Assembly: GCA_004431415.1 (NCBI GenBank)
Contig: QPMI01000210.1
Span: 62,001-126,000, forward strand
Length of the DNA stretch: 64,000 nucleotides
From: Cyanophora paradoxa
Taxonomy: Eukaryota; Glaucocystophyceae; Cyanophorales; Cyanophoraceae
Direction of reading: 5' to 3'
Shown here: in pieces, positions 1 through 9,633 of the stretch
How the letters are laid out: the number at the start of each line of letters is the position of its first letter
Numbering within the stretch: position 1 is the stretch's first letter
Made by a program: the position numbers and the translations under genes
The notes under the pieces: model-generated
Seen by the model: the letters and a program-made list of their open reading frames with translations, nothing else
The model's database searches: none
What the model was told of the DNA's origin: nothing

Positions 1-1231
1 GGCGCCGGGGGCGGGGCCGAGGGGCGGGCAGAGCGTGGATATCGCGCCGGCGCGGGGCAGCCGCCAGGCCGACGAGGCGTCCAGCCCCTCAAGCATGACC
101 GTCTCCGTCGGCCCACCCGAGCCGCCCCCGCGCTCCCGCGCCGGAGCCGGCCCCGGGCCCCGCGGCCGGCCTCGAGAGTGCCCCGGCCTTGGACCGCGCC
201 GCCCTCGACTGGCTGCTTCGGGCCGGCTCCGAGAGGGCAGCGCTCCGCGCCTGGGCCGCCGAGCCGCCGCCGCCGACCTCGCCGCCGCCGGCGTCAGCCG
301 CCAGCTCGCCATCGGGACGGCGCGGCGGGAGCCCGGCCAAGAGCCACTCGGCCTTCGATCCCGACCGCGAGCTCCAGAGCTACCGCGCCAACGTGCGCGC
401 CGCCCTCGCCGGTGCCGCCCGCCCCTCCCCCGCCCCTCGCCCGCCCCGCACCGGCCGCCGAGCCGGCCCCGGCAGCGCTGCAGCGGGGCCAGGCGGCGGA
501 GACGGACCCCCTGGACGAGGCGGAGGAGGCCGGCGGCGAGGCGGCCGCCGCACTGCGCTGGGCCACGCGGGCGCGCCCGGCCGGCGCCGGCTCGCAGTCC
601 ACCCTCCTTCGCTCCTCGCTCGAGCGCTCCGAGGTGCGCCCCGCCGGCGCCCCGGCCCGCCGGCCGCCGTCCGCCAACCTCAGGCCGGGCGGCAGCGGCC
701 GGCGCGGCCCCCGTCGCCATCAGCGCGGGCGCGGGCGCGGGGCTCTCCGGTCCGAGCCGCCTCTCTCGAGCGGTGCGCGCGCGCCGCTGCCAGCCGCCGG
801 CGGGTGGCCTGAGCGGGTCGCGCAGGCTGGGGGCGGCGGAGTGGCGGCGGGAGGAGACGGGGCGGGGCCTGGCGCTAGAGCGGGGCAGGCCGGGGCGGGG
901 GCGGCGGGGCGGGGGCGGCGGGCACGTGTCGTCGGACCTGGGGGCGGCGGAGACGTGGAACTGCCTGCGGGCGCTTGCCGACGGCCTCGCCCGCCCCTGG
1001 CTGCCCCTCCGCGACCAGGCCCGGGTGCCGTGCCCCGCCCCCTGCTCCCGCTCTCGGCGGCTGAGGGCGGGGGCGGGGCAGGGCTGGGAGGAGCGGGTGG
1101 AGGGGGCGCGGGCCAGCGTGAGCGCGCGCCGGCTCGCCGACATCGAGTCCTACTTCGTCGCCCGCGCCCGCGAGTCCTTCGGGAGCCCCGCCTACCCCCG
1201 CCCCCACGCCTCCCGGCCCCTAGCCCTCTAG
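1..1231 (+). CDS. 3' part of a spliced gene of unknown function
   Basis: I do not recognise this protein. Coding-like stretches can be chained. One runs to 411 (ending DRELQSYRANVRAALAG), a GT-AG intron of 64 bp occupies 412-475, and an exon at 476-633 reads AETDPLDEAEEAGG and ends LRSSLERSE. After that come less certain exons, the last ending SRPLAL with TAG at 1229-1231. The 412-475 intron keeps the frame exactly, which supports the model. Later segments such as ETWNCLRALADGLARPW and RRLADIESYFVARARESF look like folded protein rather than low complexity. The start is not in the window or not identifiable. The middle (700-900) is so GC-rich that several frames are open and exon borders there are unsure. 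Confidence 0.45.
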   Translation, partial: APGAGPRGGQSVDIAPARGSRQADEASSPSSMTVSVGPPEPPPRSRAGAGPGPRGRPRECPGLGPRRPRLAASGRLREGSAPRLGRRAAAADLAAAGVSRQLAIGTARREPGQEPLGLRSRPRAPELPRQRARRPRRCRPPLPRPSPAPHRPPSRPRQRCSGARRRRRTPWTRRRRPAARRPPHCAGPRGRARPAPARSPPSFAPRSSAPRCAPPAPRPAGRRPPTSGRAAAAGAAPVAISAGAGAGLSGPSRLSRAVRARRCQPPAGGLSGSRRLGAAEWRREETGRGLALERGRPGRGRRGGGGGHVSSDLGAAETWNCLRALADGLARPWLPLRDQARVPCPAPCSRSRRLRAGAGQGWEERVEGARASVSARRLADIESYFVARARESFGSPAYPRPHASRPLAL

Positions 1232-2019
1232 ATCTGCTTCATTTCGCCCCCTTCCTTCATTTAATTTATCCGCGTGGCAAATAGTCATCAGTACTCAGTG
1301 ACTATTACTGGTTCCGCGCGTACTGCAAATTCGAATTCTGGCGAAAGGGCGAGGCTAATCCGATATCGATGATCTTTTTGACGGGGCCGTGCGACCGGCG
1401 CCGGCAGGCTGGCTGCAGATCCGGAGTCCGGAATCGGACCCTGCAGGTCCCTGCTGCGGCGCCGCGCCCCCGCGGGCCGGGGGGCCGCCGGGCCGGGGGC
1501 CGGGCCGGGGCCGGGCCGGGCCGGGCCGGGGCCCGGTCTGCTGGTCGCTTCCGTCTTAATTTCACTTGCTAACATGCATGCATATATATGCAGCTGGCTT
1601 TGCTAGCTTAATAATAATTTGCAAAAATCAAGTATAAAACATCTCTATATTTTCGAATTCTTGATATAATATTGTTCCATGCGCATATGCATATTTCTAA
1701 TTAATTAAGTTTCTTAAAAGATATTCAAGTGATCATGCTGGCGCCCCGTCCGCGCTAGCGCTAGCTAGCTAGCCCGGCGGCCCCGAGCCTCCGGCGATCG
1801 CGAGCCCCGCGCCGGCGCCGGCCGGCCGGCGCGCGGCCGCCGGCCGGGCGCCGGCCGCGGGCCGCGGGCCCCGCGTCGGATCGGACGGTCCGGCAGGCAT
1901 AGGGCCTAGGCCCTGCTGATCATGAGGGAGACATCGAACTTGATCGAAGGCTTTGCAAATTGCAAACCGCAGAAGCAGCCGGCTCAGCTGCAGCTGCGCC
2001 GTCATCTTGGGCCCGGCCG
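1232..2019. other. Intergenic region with GGGCC-type repeats and an AT-rich stretch
   Basis: No gene seen. Positions about 1470-1540 are a run of GGCCGGGGCC-like units. About 1560-1735 is unusually AT-rich for this genome and may hold the promoter of the next gene or the 3' region of the previous one. 1755-1775 has overlapping GCTAGC palindromes of a kind that recur near 25.7 and 26.3 kb. Confidence 0.5.
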
Positions 2020-3146
2020 ATGCATATGCTGCCCCTGCTCCTGCAGCTGCAGTTGGAGGAGGCGCCAGCTGCAGCGACAGGGACGATGTACGTCCGCGTC
2101 CAGTTCGTGGTGCGCTGCGCCTCTACGGGCTACGGGGACGGCCTTGTCTTGGTCGGGGAGACCGAGGAGCTCGGTCAGTGGCGGCCGGAGCGCGGCCTCC
2201 GCCTCGAACCTGCCCCTTTCCCGACATGGCGCGGCGACTTCGCCATGCCCGTGCCCGCCTCCTGCGACGACTACACCGTCCGTTTCAAAGCGTGCGCGCC
2301 CCCCAATCTCGCAGCGCGCACGGGGCCGGCGCCTGACGTGCACGTGTACGTAGGGTGATTGTGCGGTCGGGGGGGCGGGTCGAGTGGGAGGCCTTCGCCG
2401 GGAACCGCGAGCTGCGCGTCTGCCTGGACCCGGACGCCGCCTGCGCCTGCGAGCCGCCCGCTGCCGCCCGCTTCTCGGTCCCCCTTGTTTTCGGTGCGGC
2501 CGGGGATCTCCACACCCGCCTCGCCCTGCCGGCGCCGCCAGGGCTCTCCCCCGGCGCCTCCTTCGGTTCGAGCTCGAGCGCCTCGTCCGAGGCCGGCGCG
2601 GGGCCCTCCCGCTGGGGCCCCTCGCCCCCCGCCTCCCCCTCCTCCTCGGGCTCCGACTGCGGCTCCCCGTCCCCCTCCGCCTCGCCCCGCCGGATCGACT
2701 GCACCGGCCTCGAGCCCGAGCCCGAGCCCGAGCCGTCGCGCCGGCCCCCGCCGCCCGGGCTCGGCAGTGCGGTCGCCGCCGGCTTTCTGGGCCTCGGCCT
2801 CGCCCCACGGCACGCGGAGGCGTACGCAGGGGCCCCGCTGGCAGCGCCCGCCCCGCGCCCCGCCACCATCCACCTGGGGGCCCTGGGGCGCTGCGGCCTC
2901 GTCGCCCTGCCGCCGGCCGCCGCGCCGAGCCTCGCCCTCGCCGGCTGCCGGGCGGGCCCGGCGCCTCAGGCGTACACGTACCGGCGGCCCATGCCGCGGC
3001 GCTCGCGGAGCATGAACCTGCCGCGCATTGCCGAAGAGGGGCCCCTCGAGGCCGACCGCCTCGCCTCCTCCAAGGCCTTGCGTCCCCTCCTCGCCCCGCC
3101 CCCGCCCCCGCCGCCCCACGACCCCTGCCTCGTTCTCTCCTTCTGA
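2020..3146 (+). CDS. CBM20 starch-binding domain protein
   Basis: Two exons: 2020-2291 and 2354-3146, joined by a 62-bp GT-AG intron. The splice makes FKA-VIVRSGGRVEWE and is exact in frame. The protein opens with a CBM20 fold: VQFVVRCASTGYGDGLVLVG, ELGQWRPERGLRLEP, a WRGDFAMPVP strand, then RVEWEAFAGNREL, the usual W-E-x-GNR ending of the domain. CBM20 modules bind starch or glycogen. No catalytic domain follows. The remaining 200 or so residues are proline/serine/alanine-rich and probably disordered, so this is likely a targeting or scaffold protein for storage glucan. The first ATG is at 2020; one at 2086 lies right before the domain and could be the true start. The residues between them are hydrophobic and glutamine-rich and show no clear transit peptide. 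Confidence 0.8.
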
Positions 3147-3840
3147 TTGCCATCCTCGCCCCGGGCCCGCCCGCATATGCATGCGCTCGTGTAGATTTCT
3201 GCATCATATCGCTTTGTTTCCATTTTCTTTCGGTCGTTCGCATATCGCAGTGTCGTGAATTTGTACAGTTGACGTGCACGCAAGCAGTTTCTTTTTCGCT
3301 TCTAAATGCTTCTTTGAGGATACAGATTTTTTTCAATTGCAAGTGCAAGTTGAGCTGCGAGCTCGAGAAACTTGAAATGTAGGCATACGCTTAAGTGGCC
3401 ATAGCTTCAGTATCATATAGTATTACTAGTTCTACGTATACGAACCGTATCTAGATCTGGACTCCGAGATCATTGGATCTGTATTAGGTTTACGCCAAAA
3501 ATCATGATGCCTTGATCATGATTTTTTTTTCTACTTATAGTGCCATGGCCATGCTGTGTTTTCGTCATCGCCGAATCGCGACTGTACATGTACGTATACG
3601 CGTCGGACGATCTACAGCAGCTCTCAAACAGCTTGCAAATTTGGCCCTCATGATCCGATGATCAGCTGCAGGAACTTCAAGTTCAGCCGCACATTGGTTC
3701 CAAATTCATGCAAGAGTCCACTAGTACTAGGCTATGAGGCGAGATCCCCCATGCATATATATAATACTAAACAATGATCACGCCTTTCGGCGGCGGCGGC
3801 GGGCGGGCGGGCAAGCAGGGCGGGGCAAGGCGGGGCGGGC
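3147..3840. other. Intergenic region between convergent genes
   Basis: This lies between two gene 3' ends. It is comparatively AT-rich with an inverted pair around 3502-3523 (ATCATGATGCC...TGATCATGAT) and a T-run near 3523. No coding pattern is visible. It probably holds the 3' UTRs of both neighbours. Confidence 0.5.
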
Positions 3841-4793
3841 CTAGTCGTCGAAGGAGCGGGAGCGGAGCTGCTTCTTGGCGGCGGTGGCCTTCTTGTCGGC
3901 GATGCGGCGCTCCTTGGCGGCCCGCGGCTCCTTCGTGCTCACCTTGCGCTCCTTGGGCTCCCGCGCCGCCGCCACCACCGCCTCCTCCACCCGCCGGAAG
4001 CACTCCTCCAGGTTCCGCTGCTGCGAGCGGTGCACCTGGCCCGGCAGCGGCCCCCTCGCGTGGGCCGCGGGGCGAGGGGCCGGGGGCGGGGCACCTCGGA
4101 GGCGAAGATGAGCTCGCCGGCCTTGTTGACGCGGGCGGCCTGCTGCACCGCGAGGCGCTGCCGCACCGCCGCCGGCAGCCACGCCGCCGACTCCACGTGG
4201 AAGCGCACCTCCGCCTTCGACTCCACTTTGTTCACGTTCTGGCCCCCGGCCCCCGACGACCGAGCGAACCGCATCTCCAGCAGGTGCCTGCCCCGCCCCG
4301 CCCCCGCCCCATGCGCACCGTGAGCTCTGCGCCCTCGAGCGCGCCGCGGCGCGTATATGCATGGGCCAAGCGCTCACCGCGGCAGCTCAAACGTGTCCGG
4401 GTTGAAGCCCGGCGCCCACTCTCGCTCCGGCCGAGGCTCGCTGCGTGGCGCGCCGTCCTCGTTCCGCCGCGGCCATGACGATGTAAACGTCGCGCGCCGT
4501 TGGGCGCCCGCGGGCGATCCGCTGCCGGCCTGGAAGGCGCCGGTCGGCGTGCGTGTTGGCGGCGCTTGCGGCTGGCCACCGGGAGCTGGCCTCGCACGCG
4601 CGGGTCCTCTGCCGCGCTCCTGCGAGCATGTGATGGCGCCGACGGCCGGCCGGGGCAGCGAAGGCGGCAGGAGCGCCCGCAGTGCGTATGCGCCGCAGCT
4701 TGAAAGTTGGGGGGCAGCGGGGACAGCGGTGAAGGCGGCGGGCCGCTCCCACAGCGACGCGATCCGACCCCGCAAGACGGCGAGGAGGGACAT
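3841..4793 (-). CDS. ICT1: Mitochondrial ICT1/YaeJ-type peptidyl-tRNA hydrolase (class I release factor domain)
   Basis: The GGQ catalytic motif is explicit: SSGAGGQNVNKVESKAEVRF, followed by an ICT1-like stretch and then, after a 59-bp intron (4036-4094), VHRSQQRNLEECFRRVEEAV and a lysine/arginine tail ending KKQLRSRSFDD. This order (GGQ domain, QxxN helix, basic C-terminal tail that probes the empty mRNA channel) is that of ICT1/YaeJ, which hydrolyse peptidyl-tRNA on stalled ribosomes. A preceding exon ends GFNPDTFELPR, and an intron of about 90 bp leads into HLLEMRFARSSG. The ATG at 4793 starts MSLLAVLRGRIASLW, a plausible mitochondrial presequence; more introns may lie in this first part. 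The gene diverges from the TM2 gene, 89 bp away. Confidence 0.85.
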
Positions 4794-4882
4794 CGCCAGC
4801 ACGCCTCGGGGGGGAGGGGAACTGGCCGGGTACTGCGCAAGACGTTGCAAACAAAAACCTCGACCGGACCAGCTGAGCGCGA
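4794..4882. promoter_or_regulatory. 89-bp divergent promoter interval
   Basis: The start codons of the ICT1-type gene (minus) and the TM2 gene (plus) are only 89 bp apart, so both 5' UTRs and the core promoters must share this interval. I see no clear TATA box. It includes a GGGGGGAGGGGA stretch. Confidence 0.5.
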
Positions 4883-5869
4883 ATGGCCTCGGAAGCGTTG
4901 TATCCTATGCCGGTGCGCGTTTACGAGGATTGGGCGTCGCCGCCTGACCTCCCCGAACAGGGCGGCGAACCAACCTTGCCCGGCGCACAAGCAGCGAAAG
5001 CGGCGCCCGCGCGACTCATCTCTTCCGCTCCATCGGCGTTTGAATCCGCACCTGCGGCGGCTGCGCCGGCTTCTTCCTATGTCTCGCCGCCTGTTTCCTA
5101 CGTCGCGCCACCTCCGCCTCCGCCACAGGCGATGCGCTCTTTCGCTGCGCCTACGGTTGCCGCGCCCGCGTACACCACGCCCATGTACGCCGTGCCGGTC
5201 TCGACTGCCTACGCGATGCCGGCCTCGAACGTCGCGCCGTACTCGGCCGGCGCCCCCCTCGTCGGTACGATGAGTTTCTGCATCGGTATATCTTCTTACA
5301 GACTGACGGGCCGCGCGGCGCCCCGGAAGCGCCCTTCATGCACAAGCGCTACCACATTTCGACGGGTGCGTGCCGCGGCGCGCGCCTGGGGGCCGCGGTG
5401 CCCGACGTGACCTTGTCCCAGCTTATCTCCTCTGGATGGTCAGCTGGTTCGGTGCGAGGCGGCGCCCGCGCTCGTGGCCCGCCGCGCGAGTGACACTTGC
5501 GCCGCAGGCGTTGCCGGCCTCCACAGGCTGTACGTCGGGAAGATCTGCACGGCGCGCCGCCGTCCCAATCCCTCGCGCCCTCCGCGCGCTGACCTTGGCC
5601 CCAACAGGGTCTGCTTTGGCTCTTCACCCTCGGTGCACGGCCGCGCCGCGGCCGCATGTGCGGACCGCCGCGCCGTGAGCGCGCGTGCAGGGCTCTTTAT
5701 GGTCGGAACAATCGTCGATGCGTTCCTGGCACGCAACCTCCCCGCCGCGCCCCACCATCGCGCCGCCGCCGCCGGCCGTGAATCAGCGCCGCAGATCCCA
5801 GGGATGGTTGAACGGGAGAACGCGCGCCACCCGCACGCCCACGGCGCGGGCCACGCCACCCGCACCTAG
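4883..5869 (+). CDS. TM2-domain membrane protein
   Basis: After an Ala/Pro/Tyr-rich cytosolic N-terminus (about 125 residues), four short exons rebuild a full TM2 domain: 5422-5451 AYLLWMVSWFG, 5507-5551 VAGLHRLYVGKICT, 5608-5632 GLLWLFTLG, 5691-5869 LFMVGTIVDAFLARN, then stop. TM2 domains have two helices with a G-x-H-R-x-Y loop; GLHRLYVG is that loop. The intron at 5552-5607 has a GC donor. The 5' junction near 5260-5302 is less certain: a donor at 5261 keeps frame with exon 5302 onward, while the more usual-looking donor at 5265 does not. The cellular role of such algal TM2 proteins is not known. Confidence 0.82.
5552..5607 (+). other. GC-AG intron in the TM2 gene
   Basis: A 56-bp intron that begins GCGCGCC and ends CCCCAACAG, with CTGAC about 20 bases before the end. 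Removing it joins KICT to GLLWLF inside the second TM2 helix without frame change. No GT lies where the splice must occur. Confidence 0.75.
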
Positions 5870-6445
5870 CTATTCATCGAGGTGCACGCCTTTCCAATCG
5901 AAGCTCCAGGCCCGGCTAGCGCTTTTCGCAAGCCGGCGCCTGGAGCTGCCCTGCAGCTGAACTGATGGGGCCACAGACATCTTGTCCGGAGCTGGGAGGC
6001 ATCTCTCTCCGAGCCCGTAGACTCGTCGGAGCTTGCACGACGTCGGCAGGTCTTCGGCCGCGTCGACGTCGGCGCCGCGGCGGTGCACGTGCACCCTCGG
6101 CCTTCGTGAGGCGCGCGCCAGCTGCGCATGCAGGCGCCGCGCCGTCGCAGCTGTACATGTACATGAGGCTTTAGAGCAGCTCTGCCGGACTCTTCATCGG
6201 ATCGCCAATAAACTAGTACGTATACGCGTCTAGCTATAGCGCTAGCTATCGAGGAACCCAAGGGCGAACGGTTCTGAAAGGGTCGCTGGGCTGCAGCTGG
6301 GGACGTTCAGTGGGGAGTGCAGACATAGTATTGAATATATTGTCTGTAGTCTGTACGTGACTCGCCTAGGCCTTGCGCATGCGTGCTGTACCCCGGCAGG
6401 CGCATCGTGAAGTCCGCCGCCGGCGCATCGTGCCTTGTGTTTATA
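5870..6445. other. Intergenic region upstream of the SPFH gene
   Basis: No supported gene. There are short palindromic stretches (TGTACATGTACA near 6152) and TATAGCGCTAGCTATCGAGG near 6236. Likely 3' UTR of the TM2 gene and promoter of the next. Confidence 0.45.
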
Positions 6446-8636
6446 ATGTTGCCGGCGAGGCACGTGGTCCGGCTTCTCCCCGGCCGGCTCGCGACGCCAG
6501 CAAACGCCGGACTCGTCATCCAGCGAAGCATCCACTTGTCACGACCGCTTGCTCGCTTCGAGTATGACAACGCGCCGATGCCGCCGTCGCGGCGCCGGGG
6601 TCAGGACGAGCTGCCAATGAACTACGTCCGCCGCCCCATTCCGCCGCTGCACGCCATTCCCTCCATTTGCTGACGCCGGCTTGCGCGCAGGGGATTCGAA
6701 TAGGTACGGCCGACGAGCTGCGCCAGCGAACCGTCGCGCGGCGCCTGCGCCGACGGACGTGCATCGGGCCCTCTGGCTTTGCTCGCGGGGACTGACGCTT
6801 TGCGGCAGTGCCGCAGCAGTCGGCGTACCTCATCGAGCGTTTCGGGCGCTTCCACAGGACCCTCGAGCCAGGTGCCCCTCGCCGCGCGCCCCGCGCTCAC
6901 CGCCCCGCGCTCACCGCCCCGCGCTCACGGCCCCGCGCCAGGCCTCCACTTCCTCATCCCCCTCGTCGACCGCATTGCGTACATCCACAGCCTCGTGCGC
7001 CCGCCGCCCGCGCCCCGCCGCCGCCCCGCCGGAGGCCCGCGCGAGCCCCGCCGCCCCAGAAAGAGGAGGCGGTGCCCGTGCAAAAGCAGGTGCGCCGGCG
7101 AGCGCCGGGACGGGCGCCGGGGCGGCCGGTGCGGCGCGGGTGACCCACTGCGGGGGGCAGACGGCGATCACGCACGACAACGTGACGCTGGAGATCGACG
7201 GCGTCCTCTACTACCGCATTACCGACCCCGTCAAGGGCGAGGCCCCGCCCGCCCCTGGAGCCCTCTCCGCTCGGAGGCCGGCCGCTGAGGGGCGCGCCGC
7301 GCAGCCTCGTACGGGATCGAGGACCCGCTGTACGCCGTGACGCAGCTCGCGCAGACCACCATGCGCTCCGAGCTCGGTGCGCCCCGCCCGCGCCCCGCCC
7401 TCCCTGCGCCTCCCGCCTCGGGCGCTCGAGGAAGAATCGTGCGGGAGCTGAGGGGGAGGTCGGGGCGGCAGGGAAGATCACGCTGGACATGTCGATGCGG
7501 GAGCGCGAGATGCTCAACCAGGCCATCGTCCAGGCCCGCCCGCCCCGCCCCGCCCCGCCCCGCTGGCGCTCTGACAAGACGGGGACGCAGAGCATCAACC
7601 AGGCGGCCGCCGCGTGGGGCATCGAGTGCCTCCGCTACGAGATCAGGTGCCCTCGCGAGGCGCGCTCACGCGGGGCCCCCCGCCCGGGCCGAGGGGGGCG
7701 GGGCGGGGCAGGGACATCACGCCGCCGGCCAAGGTCAAGCAGGCGATGGACCTCCAGGCGCGCCCCGCGCCCCCCCGCCCCTCCCCGCCCCCCGCCCCTC
7801 CCCCTGAGCCCCGGGGGCGCGCGCAGGCCGAGGCCGAGCGGCGCAAGCGCGCCCTCATCCTCGAGTCCGAGGGTGCGCCCCGCCGGCCGCTCTCGCGCCG
7901 CGCGGGGGGTTGACTTCGCGGGTGCAGGGGAGAAGGAGAGCGAGATCAACCGGGCGGAGGGCCTGAAGCAGTCCACCGTCCTCGCCTCCGAGGCCCTCCG
8001 CCAGGAGGCCATCAACCGCGCCCACGGCCCGCCCGCCCCGCCCCGCCCCGCCCCGCCCCGCGCCGAGGCCGGGCCGGGGCGGGGCGGCGCGCAGGAGAGG
8101 CGGAGGCGATCGCGGTGAAGGCGCGGGCGACGGCGGAGGGGATCGCGGTGCTCTCGGAGGCGATCGGGCGGGAGGGGGGCAGGAGGCGGTGGGCCTGCGG
8201 GTCGCCGAGCAGTACGTCGCCGCCTTCCGCGAGATCGCCCAGAAGGGCAACACCGTGCGCTCCGCCCCCGCCCCCGCCCCCGCCCCCCGCCCCCTGACGG
8301 CGGCCTCGCGCCGGCGGGGCGCAGCTGCTGCTGCCGGCGAACGTGCAGTCGCCGGCCGCGATGGTCGCCGAGGCCCTCTCCATCTACTCCGCCGTCGCCG
8401 CCGGCCGGTGCCCCCGGCCCCGCCCCGCCCCGCCCCTCCCCCGCGCCCCTCACCCCCTCCCCGCCCCTCCAGCAGCCCCGCGCCGGCGGGTGCGGCGGGG
8501 GGCGCGGGGGTGGCGCGGGCGGGGCCTCGGCGGGAAGGCGGCGGAGGCGCCGGAGTCGTACGTCGAGGCGTACTCCTCGGGGCCCCAGGGGGCCGAGCGC
8601 GAGGCCAAGGCACCCGCCCGCGCCAAGCGCTCTTGA
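6446..8636 (+). CDS. STOML2: Mitochondrial stomatin-like SPFH protein (SLP2 type)
   Basis: About a dozen short exons spell the prohibitin/stomatin core in order: VPQQSAYLIERFGRFHRTLE, GLHFLIPLVDRIAYIHS, KEEAVPVQKQ, TAITHDNVTLEIDGVLYYR, YGIEDPLYAVTQLAQTTMRS, GKITLDMSMREREMLNQAIV, AAAWGIECLRYEI, DITPPAKVKQAMDLQ, AEAERRKRALILESEGEK, then the coiled-coil with INRAEGLKQSTVLASEA and AEQYVAAFREIAQKGNT, ending ARAKRS. This is the SLP2 branch, an inner mitochondrial membrane scaffold that binds cardiolipin and organises prohibitin-type assemblies. The ATG at 6446 (MLPARHVVRLLPGRLATP) gives an arginine-rich presequence. Exon borders between 6620 and 6800 are unsure. Introns such as the one after HRTLEP carry a CCCGCGCTCACCG tandem repeat (6889-6930). 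Confidence 0.9.
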
Positions 8637-8828
8637 CTCTCGAGTGGCCCTTTTTGTGGTTTTCTTCCGTGACCCCCCGCCCCGTCGTCGTGAAACGACC
8701 TCATCTCAAAGTCGTGAGCGGCCCGTTATCGTTGCACTGATCACGAGCTAGGGGACAATTGAAATGCCATGATGGCGACTAATCAGCTCGACAAACCGAT
8801 CGCGAGTGGTGATCGATATCGGTGGGGC

Positions 8829-8863
<35 letters not shown>

Positions 8864-9633
8864 TCGCTACACTGCGCATGCGGCATGTGCATGTGCAGAC
8901 CCTGAGGTCTAGATCTAGAGCCTGAGAGCGGCCGCGGGGTGCAACGGTCAGGGGGGTGCCACGGTGTTCGGATTCGAATTCGCCCTTAGCCGCCCCGCTT
9001 GCAGCTGGCCGAGGGCAGCTCCGCCTGCCAGGCTGGCCAGGCCTTCGAATTCCGAAGTTCAGACTCTGAGCTCGAGAAGCCTTGCAACTTGGCAAGTTGA
9101 CTTTGTGAGGTTCGTGTTCCGATCATGAGGCCCGGGCCCGGGCTTCGCCGCGCCGAGTCAACGTTACCCCGGGCCCTTCCGATTGCAATTGCAAGATTTC
9201 ACCGTACGCGCGCGTGGCACGGTGCGACGGTCACCGTGGCACACCGGTACCGTGTTTCAGAACCTTTCAAGTTTCAAGTTTAATTTGCAAGTCGAATTCA
9301 TCTTGGCAATGATTCACCGAGTCAAATTAAAGTTCATCGCGTACGGAAGCTTAAGGTTTCGAAAGGTTTCAAGTTTTCCCAATGCTTCGACTTTAACGGG
9401 CAAGCCGTGCCACAGCTCAAGGTAGCCTAGTAGCCTAGTAGAGCTTTAGAGCTTCACTGCTCAAGGCTTTAGACAGCAGGGCCGCCCGGGCTTGAACAAC
9501 CGTGGAACACGGGTTCGAAGCCATTGAAAAACACAGCGTGAGTGATCATCACCGTGACAGCACGAACGTTCACATAGCAATGGCTACGGCACAGGGCGGG
9601 GTGTTCGGGCTGGTGGGCAACGCTAGAGCTGCG
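8637..9633. other. Intergenic region between convergent genes, with a 32-base G run
   Basis: No gene is supported. 8831-8862 is an uninterrupted run of 32 G. Around 9240-9400 are repeated AAGTTTCAAG/GTTTCAAG words, and 9420-9440 has TAGCCTAGTAGCCTAGTAG. Probably the 3' regions of both neighbours. Confidence 0.5.
8831..8862. repeat. Homopolymer G run (32 bases)
   Basis: Thirty-two consecutive G in intergenic DNA, preceded by CCC. It could form G-quadruplexes. The exact length in any assembly is unreliable because such runs are error-prone. Confidence 0.9.

Noticed and set aside
6383-6445. Upstream start for the SPFH gene (GTG/CTG)
   Set aside because: A non-ATG start is unnecessary, since ATG 6446 already gives a good mitochondrial presequence.
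8831-8862. G run as a biological signal
   Set aside because: An isolated homopolymer between gene ends with no partner. Listed only as a repeat because its length may be artefactual.
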